From: Chitinophaga pollutisoli
GTDB lineage: Bacteria > Bacteroidota > Bacteroidia > Chitinophagales > Chitinophagaceae
Direction: 5' to 3'
Length of the DNA: 64,000 nucleotides
NCBI RefSeq assembly: GCF_038396755.1
Contig: NZ_CP149822.1
Location: 682,001-746,000, forward strand
Positions 16,835 to 27,239 of this stretch are shown piece after piece. Under the pieces are notes generated by a model. That model worked only from the letters and a program-made list of their open reading frames with translations. It made no database searches and was not told where the DNA came from. How positions within the stretch are numbered: position 1 is the first letter of the stretch; every line of letters starts with the position of its first letter. The position numbers and the translations under genes are program-made.

Positions 16835-19018
16835 CGCCCTCAATTTCAGCTTTGGAACCTTGTCATAAGGAAGATCGAAGCCTATAATCCAATCGCCAAT
16901 TACATCGGTCTTTCCGCCACTCCGGTCCGGTACCTGGACAACCAACGAAACATGGCAGAGGAATTTTTCGATAGCAACATCGCCAGCTACATTTCCCTCA
17001 TGCAAGCCTTTAAGGCTAACATACTCCCCCTTCCCAAATACGTTTCAGCCATCTACAGCGTAGACCGTGAATATAAAAAATTGGTCAAAAAAATCATTGG
17101 CACCCAAAGCAAGAAAATATACACCGAAAGAATACACAGCGCCATCGTCAACTGGGAGAAAGCCGCAGGCCTCCAAAAAGTGTTTAGCAAACATTTGCAG
17201 TCCCATCACAACAAGTTCATCGTGTTTTGCTCCAAAATATCGGATATCGATCTGGCGAAGAAAAAACTACGTCCCATCTTTAAGTCGGTCTAAGGATCGG
17301 TTAATTGCTACACCGTTGCTTCAAAATTCGGAGAACTTAAAAATAACGCCGCCCTTGAAAAATTCGCAGACGACAATGGACCCTGCTTATGCTTCACCGT
17401 GGATATGTTCAACGAAGCCATTCACCTAGACGGTATTAAAGGTATTGATGGCGTCATTTTTATGCGGTTTACAGCAAGCCCAAACGTATATTATCAACAA
17501 ATGGGAAGATGCTTTTCAGTAAATCAGACGCAGCAGCCTATCATCTTCGACCTTGTCAACAATTTTAGCTCCGTCTCCCGAAATAAATTTAAAAAGGAAG
17601 TGGAAGCCGAATTCCAAACCGATAGCCATGATCTCCCCTGGATTACCACCGATTTAAGATTTGGTCGCGCAAGCTCCAATAAAGAACTGATTGGCATATC
17701 ATTCTTCGACGAAACCAGAGAAATTAGAGAACTCTTCAACAGCTTTGCATCCGAATTTGACAACTGGGAAATCCAATTCAAAAATTTATCAGCATTAATA
17801 CAGCAAGGGCAGTCCATATCGCACCGGTATACGCCTTCAGCTTATCAATTTGTCAATAGAAATAAATACTATTATAGGAAAGGACTACTCAGTACAGAAA
17901 GAGTACAAAAACTATTGAATATAGGCATCAATTTTACCCCGAAACCTTATGGCCAAAACTGGAACCTGATAAAGAGTGGAGCGGACTGGCGTATAGCCAA
18001 ATCCAAACTGAACAGTTGGGTGTACTCACAAATCATTAAGTATCGCCAAGGTAAATTGACAAATGAACAAATTGCTATATTAACCAATGCAGGCGTGCGT
18101 TTCGATAAGCCTGCCTGTACATTTGATCAAAACCTGGAGAAATTTATTGCTTACCGGGCTGATTTGATTAACAATCCGCTATCAGACGATCTTAGAAGTT
18201 GGATAAGAAGCCAAAAATTGTCCCTCCGCAGAAAGACGCTTACACCTGATCATAAAAGTAAGTTGGATGCAATTGGCTTTGGACAGTTCACTGAAAATGA
18301 CAGACAATGGGAAATCAGCTTTCAAAAGTACACAAACGGATGTATCGACAGATCTCTCCAGAATTGGATACTTAAACAGAAAAAATACTACGATGAAGGT
18401 ATATTGGCTGAATGGAAAATAATAAAGCTGAAATCCATCGGATTTGATTTCACGCAGACAAAGATTGCAAGCTGGAATGAAATGTTCGAGGAGGTAAAAG
18501 AAAATAAAGATTGGAAAAAAGTAAAAAAACTAAGATTGTGGGTCACCGATCAGGCAAGGCGCTTTAGAAAAGGAGAACTATCCCCAGAAAAAACTTCTCT
18601 TCTCAACGCGATTGGCATCATCTTTTCAAAGACCGCCTATCGCAGCCCCTATGCCCATAAAGATTTTAACCAGATGATACAGGAATATAAAGCTTTCCTT
18701 TCTGATTTATCTGAGCCAGACATGACACCGGAACTCGGATTATGGGTACGGAACCAGCGATCTCGATACAGAAAAGGTAAAGTTTCTAATGCGGAAAAAA
18801 GGGCGTTGGATGCTGTAGGCATCATGAATAAGCCCGTCAATGAACGTGGTTGGCTGGCAAGGTTAGAACGCTACAAATCCGGCGAAAGGAGCCGTGAAAT
18901 TAACGTTTGGGCTAAGTTACAACGCAAGACTTATCGAATGGGAAGACTTTCCGAAGATAGAATGCGGCAGCTCCGCTCGATAAAGTTCAAATTTGACGCA
19001 GCGGTAGAGCACGTCTAA
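16835..19018 (+). pseudogene. Decayed SF2 helicase with helicase-associated repeats
   Basis: One frame from 16835 to 19018 reads as the C-terminal two thirds of a DEAD/DEAH-box helicase. GLSATPVRYL (motif III) lies near the start and YYQQMGRCFS (motif VI) near 17495. The Walker A and DEAD motifs are absent, and a stop precedes the segment at 16832. A TAA at 17291-17293 interrupts the frame, with matching helicase sequence on both sides. After the helicase core, at least six copies of a 60-70 residue helicase-associated module follow. Each has a W...QK.YY.KG.L...... L..IG pattern. The distal 539-residue part has a usable GTG at 17399 and could still be translated. Confidence 0.75.
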
Positions 19019-19044
19019 CTTTATGCGCCCAGGGTTGTTGCAGG

Positions 19045-19108
19045 TTAAAATTTCATGGAGTGCTTAAAATCGGATGAAATATGCCTACAGTATGGATAAC
19101 AGATCGAA
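19045..19108 (-). pseudogene. Degenerate copy of the 3' end of the 20249-20710 gene
   Basis: The stretch shares clear similarity with 20249-20312, including identical TTAAAATCGGAT and GGATAACAGATC blocks with the same spacing apart from small indels. In the minus-strand frame the remnant reads FDLLS... with two stops, against FDLLSKIRHHLSDFK in the intact gene. It is therefore a broken copy of about the last 20 codons. Confidence 0.65.
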
Positions 19109-19306
19109 GGCGAATAGTCACATCAAACCCATAGTATATTCAAAGCCACAAGAGAACGAATATTAAACTTTCATAAGATGATCCTGAACGCACTATCGAA
19201 AGAATTAAAATGGTGCAAAAAAAGAAAAAAGCTATTATTTTCGCATACTCCTCAACGTTTTCTTCAAGACACAGCTTAAAGATTATTAAGATCTAAATAC
19301 TTTTTC

Positions 19307-19705
19307 ATGAGACACCTGTCGTCCTCACCGGATGAGGAAGGCGTACAATTTTGCGTAAAAGGCTGCGGAACTACTCGTTATACTGTTTGGGAACGCCAAC
19401 GCATGAAACCGTCCCAACCTTATATGCAATATTGCAAAGATGGCATCGAATCATCGTATCGCCCCGAATGCCAAACCCCAATGCAGCGGCTACAAGAGCA
19501 GGTCCTGGATGTATCTACCAAGCAACATATACTCCAGTTAATATGCGATAGAGAATGCGAATTACTTATCCAAATCCCAAAAGCCACACCTGGGGCATCC
19601 ATCACACGTCTCAAACTGCAAGACATTTTAAAGAGACGTGGCTTCACCCCAAACCAAATTGCGGCAGCAGTGAATAAACTACCTTTGTCAAAACGACCAT
19701 TTTAG
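19307..19705 (+). CDS. Unassigned small protein
   Basis: A 132-residue reading frame with no recognised family. The first half is Cys/Arg-rich (VQFCVKGCGTTRYTVWERQ). The second half looks helical, with a possible helix-turn-helix at RLKLQDILKRRGFTPNQIA. Codon use is not strongly gene-like and a neighbouring frame is also open for 66 codons, so it could be chance. It is 80 bp upstream of the HNH gene. Confidence 0.4.
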   Translation: MRHLSSSPDEEGVQFCVKGCGTTRYTVWERQRMKPSQPYMQYCKDGIESSYRPECQTPMQRLQEQVLDVSTKQHILQLICDRECELLIQIPKATPGASITRLKLQDILKRRGFTPNQIAAAVNKLPLSKRPF

Positions 19706-19784
19706 AGAAACAAAATATAGCTGTAAAATGACAGCATCTTTGGGTGCTTGCAAAGGTCTACTACTGATCATTCAATCTGACGAT

Positions 19785-20138
19785 ATGAACATACCAGATT
19801 ACAACTTACTGCCGATCTCCCAAAAAGATTTTTGCTGCTACTGCGGCAAACTTATCGACATTCCCAAAGAGCGAACAGTAGAACATCTGATCCCCGTCAG
19901 CCGTGGTGGCAACAATCACCATTATAATAAAAGAACCTGCTGTAAAAAATGCAATTCCCTGCGCGGCAATCATTCATTGCTTGTATTTATTGAAATACTG
20001 AAAACACTATATGCAGTGTCAATGAACCCCGTTGAGAAATATGAATTAGAAATAATGATAATGAACGCGGAATATTGGCAAGATTATGTCAATACTGCAG
20101 AGGACAAACTACTACGGTCAAAAGTAAATCACAAATGA
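19785..20138 (+). CDS. HNH endonuclease
   Basis: A 117-residue small nuclease of the HNH fold. Two Cys pairs (CCYCGKL and CCKKCNSLRG) frame the catalytic block TVEHLIPVSRGGNNHHY, which contains the active-site His and the Asn. The start at 19785 (MNIPDYNLLPISQKDF) is preferred over 19728, because the longer N-terminus has no similarity to the fold. Such stand-alone HNH proteins are found in phages, mobile elements and restriction loci. Its target is unknown. Confidence 0.82.
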   Translation: MNIPDYNLLPISQKDFCCYCGKLIDIPKERTVEHLIPVSRGGNNHHYNKRTCCKKCNSLRGNHSLLVFIEILKTLYAVSMNPVEKYELEIMIMNAEYWQDYVNTAEDKLLRSKVNHK

Positions 20139-20248
20139 CGCAATTGAAGCTATAAATTATAGTAACACACATGAAACGTCAAAACATTTTTAGTTATCGC
20201 GTTCGCAAGTCATTTCCAAACCAGGCTTCATGCTCCCAATATTGCGCG

Positions 20249-20710
20249 TTAAATCTCCATGGACTTTTTAAAATCGGATAAATGATGCCTTATCTTGGAT
20301 AACAGATCAAAAGTTTGATGCTTCCAGTCCTGCCAGGAGATGTCAGAACGAAGGGCCCCATAATCAAAAGTTTGGCTGTTTACCTCTGGCCAATAGTGCA
20401 GACAAAATCCAACCGATGCTTTGAGATCGTTTACTTCTTTGATCACTTCAATTGAATCTGTTTGCTCAAAATCAGTGGCAATCTTCAAAAAGGTATTTGT
20501 CATTATATGCCCGGATGCAACATCCTCTACCGGTAATTGAAGTTTTTGCGCCTCGTCCAGTGCCTCCATTAAGGTAAACAAATATTCATGTTTAGCATTT
20601 CTATCATCTTCTATCAAATTTGCCAGAAAATATGCCTTCCAATAAATTTCTTCCGCGCCCTTTTTGATTCGATATAAACGAAGCTGCAGACTATCTAACG
20701 TTTCTTCCAT
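20249..20710 (-). CDS. Unassigned helical protein
   Basis: A 153-residue, mostly helical acidic protein without signal peptide. It contains LRLYRIKKGAEEIYWKAYFL, LFTLMEALDEAQKLQLPVED and DWKHQTFDLLSKIRHHLSD. I do not recognise a family. It lies 146 bp downstream of the nuclease gene on the same strand, so it may be a third member of that locus. A decayed copy of its 3' end lies 1.2 kb away at 19045-19108. Confidence 0.65.
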   Translation of the reverse strand: MEETLDSLQLRLYRIKKGAEEIYWKAYFLANLIEDDRNAKHEYLFTLMEALDEAQKLQLPVEDVASGHIMTNTFLKIATDFEQTDSIEVIKEVNDLKASVGFCLHYWPEVNSQTFDYGALRSDISWQDWKHQTFDLLSKIRHHLSDFKKSMEI

Positions 20711-20856
20711 TTTTGATACAGGCTGGCATTTCTATTCCGGAAACTCCGGCTACCAACTTGTCAAATTAAATAGCAAAGTATGGCCAATTTCCTAAGCGTT
20801 TGTTAATAGCGTGAATAATTTTCCCGACAGGCCAACCAGAAAAATCCGATCAAGTG

Positions 20857-22230
20857 CTAATCGGAAATCTCTGGAAACTCTTCACCGTTGAAAAAGCGTT
20901 TTAGCAGATCTGGTGCCTTACTACGTAAAGACTCCTCGAATTCGGCGCCAGTCCATATTTGAGTATTCGCAATATTATTGTCCTTACAATATGCTCTTAT
21001 TTTATCCTGGGCAGTTTTACTTACCGTACCACCTGCAACGACAACATAATGATCTGGAATCTCCCCCTCCTTAACCAGCCGGTCGATATCTTTCTTAATT
21101 TTTGAAAATGGTAAATTCGGGTAGTTTTTGCACTGAAAACACCAGCTCTCCCCGTCCGCTTCTGCCCAGATGTCCCTGCCTCCCTCACCCCCGCTTTCGC
21201 CATACCACTTTAGCACTTTCGGATAATTAACCGTCCTTACGAGATAAGCAAACGTTAATCGCTCGAAGCCCCTACCTTGAAGATCGTAAAAATGAATTTT
21301 ATGCACCGTACTGCTAATTGACCTCGGATTATCAGCACTTGCATTCTTCAGCCTATCCAATTCTTCTTCCAGGAAACTGATATGATAGGCCAGTGCCCCT
21401 CCTCTGATAAGTTGATGTATAATACTGACATAAGCTTCTGTTCTCCTATCAAATGGCATGGCTGCATTGAGGGTGACATTATTTAACGTCACTATATCAA
21501 GGTCTTTCCATGTTATACTATTCCCATTTATAATCCAGGAATACCCGATTCTGCTATATTGACCAAACTCCAATGTCAATTGGTGTTGCCCTGTATGTAT
21601 CCAAAAATGGTGAGAACAACTAAATTTTTCATGCGCGTTGACCAATGTCGATATTCGCTTTTCAATCATCACACGTTTATTGGGTGCCAACCGTGACTGA
21701 TGTTGGTATTGTTGCATCAATTCTTCCCGGTTGCCGAACTTGTCAATCAATGCCCTAAAATCAATATATGTACGGAATTCCGCCATCTTTTTCGCACCAA
21801 GTAGAATATGGTGAATTTCAAACATAAAGTGTCGCAAATCCTCAAAAACTTTGATCTGATGTTTGATCTGATCTGTATACTTCACGGCAGGCATAATCAA
21901 CTTTCGCTGAAGGCCATTTATAACCTGCGTAACTATCGTATTGAAAGTTGTCACGAATTTCAATGGATCATCGGAGGTATTAATTTCACTTTCAACCCAT
22001 TTGCATGCCTCATCATAAAACAACTCCATTTTAGTATACGCATCCGTATCTCCTTCCACATACTCACCCACGCTAATTTGCTGGCCACCGAAAAGCGCCA
22101 GCCACTTATTTGTAAAATTCATGGCTTCCTCAGTACGTTTCAGCCTTTCCATAGCCTCCTCATATGTCATAGTGATGGTGCCATCACTTAGTTCAACGTA
22201 AATTTTCCCATCTTTCTCAGTCACATTCAT
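20857..22230 (-). CDS. PD-(D/E)XK restriction-endonuclease-like protein
   Basis: A 457-residue protein whose C-terminal 150 residues look like an Mrr/REase_cat-type nuclease. FERLTFAYLVRTVNYPK is the helix before the core. GESGGEGGRDIWAE (about residue 350) supplies the aspartate, and WCFQCKNY (about 365) the Q-x-K pair. The N-terminal 300 residues are helical and unrecognised (target sensing or DNA binding are possible), with a coiled stretch ALAYHISFLEEELDRL before the nuclease. It is 43 bp downstream of the TPR/GreAB-C gene. The pair looks like a nuclease-centred conflict system. Confidence 0.75.
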   Translation of the reverse strand: MNVTEKDGKIYVELSDGTITMTYEEAMERLKRTEEAMNFTNKWLALFGGQQISVGEYVEGDTDAYTKMELFYDEACKWVESEINTSDDPLKFVTTFNTIVTQVINGLQRKLIMPAVKYTDQIKHQIKVFEDLRHFMFEIHHILLGAKKMAEFRTYIDFRALIDKFGNREELMQQYQHQSRLAPNKRVMIEKRISTLVNAHEKFSCSHHFWIHTGQHQLTLEFGQYSRIGYSWIINGNSITWKDLDIVTLNNVTLNAAMPFDRRTEAYVSIIHQLIRGGALAYHISFLEEELDRLKNASADNPRSISSTVHKIHFYDLQGRGFERLTFAYLVRTVNYPKVLKWYGESGGEGGRDIWAEADGESWCFQCKNYPNLPFSKIKKDIDRLVKEGEIPDHYVVVAGGTVSKTAQDKIRAYCKDNNIANTQIWTGAEFEESLRSKAPDLLKRFFNGEEFPEISD

Positions 22231-22273
22231 AATAAGATTATAAAAGCAACCTTTTTTGGGGTTGCGTTATCAA

Positions 22274-25101
22274 TTAATTCTGATTGATCACATCCGTACT
22301 TCTGCTTTCACGAAAGGCCGCCTCATATCGAGAACTGATCTTCGAAATTGTGAAAAGCTTTCCATCCATCTCAATGACAGCACCGGCTTGCTTACCCATA
22401 AGCAACAAAGCTCTTTCTGATGAACTTGATATGGAATGCTGCAAGGTGGCTTTATCATCAATTACAACATTCATGACTGCACCTTTTTCATCTTTCAATT
22501 CAACTGCACAATAGTCGTCCACTACTGCTTGATCACCCGCTCTGAATCCACTTTCTATTACCCCAATAACAAAACGCTCATATGCTTTGCGATGCAACGG
22601 ATGTTGCGGGTTCTCGTTTCGGATTTCCAGGGCCAGTTCAAGTCCCCTCATGTGATGAAACCTTCCTGCACTCACTACTGCGATAAGCAACGCATTCATT
22701 CTATCCTCCACTGGCCAACGCTGATCGACAAATTCTTGCAATTTCCCCTGAATTTTATCCTGATCATTCGCGCGAAAATAGTAGGCCAACTCTTTCCCAT
22801 GAAAAAATGGATCTTTCGGAAAATACTTCATTGCATTTTTAGCCATAGTAAGTGCTTCTACATAATCACAGCCTTTTTCAATAGCTTCCAGCAGAAACGC
22901 CGTGCAGAAATAAATCGGATGGTTCGGATCATACAATTTTTCTGCAATTTCAACGGCATCAGCATGCCGTCCTACCCGCTGCAGACTAGGCAACAGATAT
23001 TCTAAGAGGCTATGCCATCGCTCCTTGTAACCAGGTTTATCCAACAGCGCGACCACTTCCCCATAATGTCCTAGCTTATAACAAAGCTCAATTACGAATT
23101 GATGAACAAAATTGGCAGGATTATCACCCAATGACTTGGCTGCCCGCGTAGCAAGTTCATGCGCTTTTTTTCATCGCCAACTTGTATAGCTAATTCTGCT
23201 GCACGATGAGCCATTTGTGGAATGTCAGGATACTGGTTGGCGGCATCCAATACAAACTGAAAAGCACCCTTTACGTCTCCGTTAACCATCATGGCCAGGG
23301 ATCGGAAGAATATTATTTTGCATGCTTCATCCTCCCCCTTTCCTGGAAGGCGCTCATCAAGTAATTTAAAAATAGCCTCCGAATCCTTTCTCTCCAATAA
23401 CCCATTAATTTCTAAGAAAAAAAGTTCTTTCTCTTGCACTTCATTTAACTCCAAATGTTGCCTTGCCTCTTCAATAAGTTTGATATGGATCATTCCCTTT
23501 TCCACCCCCAGCATCAACAAATGATGGTATATGATAAAATCCTTCCCATCATCCAAGGCAACTACAAAATCCGATTCTGCATTTTCCTTGTCTCCAAGCA
23601 TGTAGCGAACCACTCCCCGGTTGGCAGTAACGGCCCATCGGACCTCGCGCATGTCTGAATCCTTGTAAAAATCCCTTGCCTGGCTGAGATACCCTTCTGC
23701 AAGTTTTAACCGATCCCGAGTATCTTTTGAAATGTAATTCCCGTCTTTTATCTTATTTAACAACGCTGTTTTGGCATGTAGCAAAGCCATTCTTTCAATT
23801 TTCTCAGCCCAGGCCAACGTACCTTCCGGAATTGACGTTTGTTCCAATATTTGCAAAGCACGAACGATCTGTTCAGGCCCTTGCCTTGATAGCCACTCTG
23901 CAGCATTCACTGCAACCATGGGGTTGGAAATATCGGTCGATGCCAACACATCATCAAATTGTGCAATGGTGGCATCCTCAGGTAAATTCAGCAATCGAGC
24001 AACTACTGCCGAAGGTACAATTGGTGATATTTTTAGCACTTTGTCGATGTAGTGTTCCGATAATTCAGACTTACCTTGCAATGCATAACCCATGGCAGTC
24101 ACGCCTAAAGCATCTGCATCCAGCGGTAATAAATCGGCCAAAGAAATAAAAAGCGCTACAGCCTCATCATTTTGTTGCAATTGTAAATAAGCCTGACCAA
24201 GTGTGAAATTCACTTTATACCGCTGCTCCGGCGAAAAACGCTCCCACTTCCGGTCTTTAAGATCACTAAGCATGGCTATAGCCGCGTTATTATGCCTTTT
24301 TGCCAAAAGATTTAAAATAGGGCCCACATTGTCGTCAAAATCCTCCTGCGTCATCACAGCGCCCATCCCGGTTGACAACGCTAATGGCGCATGGGGTAAC
24401 AGCAAAGTGAATTTTTCTTCAATACGCTTCTGCCATTCCAGGTCTTGCGCCCGATCTAAAGACCGCAATCGGCGCAACTCCTCCGTATCACCCTTGATTG
24501 CATCGAGCTTATTTATCAAGTATTGCGTCTGCGGATCCATGCTTTCCAGAACGGTCTGCAGGAAGTAGAGAATCAATTTTTCCAAATCCTGTTGGATGGT
24601 GAGTTGAAGCTCAGCAAATTCGGGGTGAGCAGCTATATGTGCATATATATGTTGCAGGAGATCTTCGACGGTAGTACCTCCCCCGAAAGAATCCTCAAAA
24701 TGGCTCATTACCGCCTTATTTTCAAAAATCTTCACCACACCTGGATGCGTTATTGGTGACAGCTTTGCTAAGGCTTTATAATAGATATCTGTGAAATCTT
24801 TCATCTCAGCACCTAAGCCGATATTCTGAAAAAACTGGTGCGCTGAATAGCTTCTTTTGGTTATGAAGTCACGAACCGTCATGACCGCCGAACTGACCGG
24901 AGAAACGTTATTTACGGCAAATTCCCAACCAGACAATAGTATGTTTTCCAAATATTTATAATTTAATTTTTCTTCCAATTTAAAACCATGCATGATACAT
25001 TCTTGCATGCCGGTTGTGTACACGCCAACCTCACTACCCATCGTTACCCAATATACGAATATGCGGGAGCATGATGGCCCTTTCCCAATAATGTGGGTCA
25101 A
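22274..25101 (-). CDS. TPR protein with GreA/B-C-like C-terminus (frameshifted)
   Basis: Two overlapping frames form one protein of about 940 residues when one base is added to the T7 run at 23165-23171 (joined as GDEKKAHELATRAAKSLGD). The central 600 residues are TPR-like helix pairs, for example FTLGQAYLQLQQNDEAVALF and AVTANRGVVRYMLGDKENAE. The last 80 residues (VELKDEKGAVMNVVIDD, then LLMGKQAGAVIEMDG) resemble the GreA/GreB C-terminal fold. Known TPR-GreAB-C proteins are linked to PIN or REase effectors in bacterial conflict systems. The start is uncertain: 24993 (MHGFKLEEK) is more likely than 25101. Confidence 0.7.
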
Positions 25102-25230
25102 TCAGCTGCTATATTATAACCAAGCCTTTAGAGGATAGGCCTCCCCCTCGAACATAGGCACCCTGGATGACGTTTAATAAATATTTTTAATAATTCACCC
25201 TTCATGGTGCATTTTTTCATCATATAGTTA

Positions 25231-25634
25231 ATGAAGCCTTTCTCCATGCGCAACCCCTACCTTATTTTCTTACTTTTTTCTCCAGTTCTCTTTTATCCTG
25301 CAAGAAAACGGAGAAAGTAAAACCGCGAACCGATACTCCAGTAGAGCCATCGTATTTCACTTTCCAGGTGATGGATGTAAACTCCCATTGCAAGGACTAC
25401 CGTGGCAGAGCAACTGTATTGCTTAAATGCTTGAAATTTCCAGAAGATAACGTGGAAGGACTTATGCTTTCCAATATGATCAGGGATTCAATCTTTGTTT
25501 CGACCGCAGTACCATACGAATACTCATGGAATGATAAAGTTTTTTGCGCTACCGTCTATATTTATATTGACTGGACGGAGAGAGCAAGATGTCACACGAC
25601 TAAATTTCAGATAGATCTCGCAAACGTGCAATAA
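25231..25634 (+). CDS. Small lipoprotein (frameshifted in signal peptide)
   Basis: The downstream frame reads LLSCKKTEKVKPRTDTPVEP, then a soluble domain of about 95 residues with cysteines and YEYSWNDKVFCATVYIYID near the end. It lacks a start. The frame with ATG at 25231 (MKPFSMRNPYLIFLL) lacks a continuation. Adding one T to the T6 run at 25274-25279 fuses them into a textbook SPII signal ending LLFFSSSLLSC. I infer one lipoprotein of about 134 residues. The function is unknown. Confidence 0.55.
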
Positions 25635-25743
25635 TTGATATTTATATACAATATTATATATACGTAAAATCAGGAAGGCCTTCATTTCTATGCGGGCTAT
25701 CACAATACCCCCCCTGTCAATTAGATCTATCCCGAAAAAATCA

Positions 25744-26655
25744 TTACCGGCTTTTATGAAGCATCCTGCTCAATCCCATGATTGAGTCGTAGCCTGATGC
25801 CCACGCCACATCCTGCAGAGACATCTTCGAATTGCAGATTAAATTCCCCGCATGATTGCGTCTCACTTCGCGCAAATAAGCAGATGGCGACAAACCATGT
25901 GCGGACATATACCGGCGCCGGAGTTGCGAAACAGAGAGCTTAAAATGCGTAGCAATCTCCATTTCGGTCAGCCGCTGATCGAAATTTTCCTTTATATACG
26001 CTTTCACCCTGGCCATATCCTTACAGCCCGTTTCCACTACTAAATCATTTTTCTCCCCTTGTGGAAGGCCTAACATTGTCCAGCAACAAAGTAGAAAGTC
26101 CAAAAAAATCATTCTTCTTTTTACTTCCCAAATTCCCCCAAGAAGTACATTTAATTTTAATTCTTCCCACCTTTTATATTGCTCAGGGCCGAGGGGCCAT
26201 ATTGGAGTGCATTGCCAGTTAAAATGCGCAGAAAACAGGGTTCTTTTCAAGGAGGGATGAACCCTCATTATCAAAAGCGCTGCACCTTGGCCATTTAAGG
26301 TTACATGGTGTATCCCGCTGTTATATTGTAAAAAACAAAACTCACCTGCTTTCAATTCAAGATTTTGGAAATCGTTTGACCTGAAACCAACACTTCCCTT
26401 TAGCATTGCCAGCTGAAAGACGGTGCTTTCGAACGCGCGGAGCTGCATCTCCGCCCGCTGCCCGGTAACGACCTCCACTATACAACAGTCGATTGGTTCA
26501 TCAAAAAAGCTTTGTGAAATCAGCAAATGATCTTCAGTAAAACGATAGGACACCGTTGCGCCGGCAATGATATGGGGCTGAATGTACGGAGGAAACTCTT
26601 CCTTTAGATCTGCGGTATGTTCTAATTTTACAATGACATTCTGGGAACCTGGCAT
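25744..26655 (-). CDS. AraC family transcriptional regulator
   Basis: A 303-residue regulator. The C-terminal domain has two helix-turn-helix units: MEIATHFKLSVSQLRRRYMS and MSLQDVAWASGYDSIMGLSR. The N-terminal 200 residues form a cupin-like sensor (FQLAMLKGSVGF, then LKAGEFCFLQYNSGIHHVTL). The protein stops soon after the second recognition helix (MLHKSR), about ten residues short of many AraC proteins. It may thus lack the usual GxSPxxYR end. It sits between the 25231 lipoprotein and the ubiquitin-like operon, with no obvious link to either. Confidence 0.88.
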   Translation of the reverse strand: MPGSQNVIVKLEHTADLKEEFPPYIQPHIIAGATVSYRFTEDHLLISQSFFDEPIDCCIVEVVTGQRAEMQLRAFESTVFQLAMLKGSVGFRSNDFQNLELKAGEFCFLQYNSGIHHVTLNGQGAALLIMRVHPSLKRTLFSAHFNWQCTPIWPLGPEQYKRWEELKLNVLLGGIWEVKRRMIFLDFLLCCWTMLGLPQGEKNDLVVETGCKDMARVKAYIKENFDQRLTEMEIATHFKLSVSQLRRRYMSAHGLSPSAYLREVRRNHAGNLICNSKMSLQDVAWASGYDSIMGLSRMLHKSR

Positions 26656-26814
26656 AACAACAGTATTAATGAATAAAATCCACTATACATATACGTTAAA
26701 ACCAGATTTTAGGGCACTGCCCCTGAGGTAGAAAAATAATTCTTTTTTTCAAAAGAACAGCGATCCTTTTCGGTTGACCACCGCCCTCCAAATTAACATC
26801 ACCGATTTTTTAAG

Positions 26815-26840
26815 GAGGCGAACTGTTTAAGGTTCGCCTC
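26815..26840 (-). terminator. Terminator of the ubiquitin-like operon
   Basis: GAGGCGAAC (26815-26823) pairs perfectly with GTTCGCCTC (26832-26840) around an 8-nt loop. On the minus strand it is followed by CTTAAAAAAT, and it lies 12 bp past the stop of the DUF6527 gene. Confidence 0.7.
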
Positions 26841-26852
26841 TACCGGTAACTA

Positions 26853-27239
26853 TCAACGCTTCTTCTTTCGTTTTTTGCCCCTTTTGCCTCTTCTGTTTCC
26901 TTCCGCAGATGCTGAAGACTTAAGGTTACCAGCAACTGTAAAAGCAGGTACAAAAGCATTACCCCTGATGAAATAATGAGAGGTACACGGCAATCGCCAG
27001 TTCCCAATCGATGGGTAGAGGGTTACCGTCTCACCATCGAAGATCACCTTCCAATCTTTGGGTGAAAACGGGGTAACAACCTCACTGCCGCATCCACAAG
27101 CACACAAGTGGACAGCTGTACCGTAATCAAGGGCAATATAGAGCACATCTTCATGGATCTGCTCCGGGATGGCATTTACGAACCTATGCTGTAGCGTCCG
27201 TGGCGTCCAGTTGAGCCGTGTTGATTGTAAAAATTGCAT
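26853..27239 (-). CDS. DUF6527 family protein
   Basis: A 128-residue protein with the DUF6527 pattern: LQHRFVNAIPEQIHEDVLYI, then HLCACGCGSEVVTPFSP, and GNWRLPCTSHYFIRGN near 80-95. The closely spaced cysteines and His look like a metal site. The last 25 residues are a very basic tail (RRGKRGKKRKKKR). It overlaps the E1 gene by 56 bp, which implies tight coupling. DUF6527 genes often accompany ThiF-type E1 and multiubiquitin genes. The function is unknown; a role as ligase or cofactor in Ubl transfer is speculation. Confidence 0.82.
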   Translation of the reverse strand: MQFLQSTRLNWTPRTLQHRFVNAIPEQIHEDVLYIALDYGTAVHLCACGCGSEVVTPFSPKDWKVIFDGETVTLYPSIGNWRLPCTSHYFIRGNAFVPAFTVAGNLKSSASAEGNRRGKRGKKRKKKR

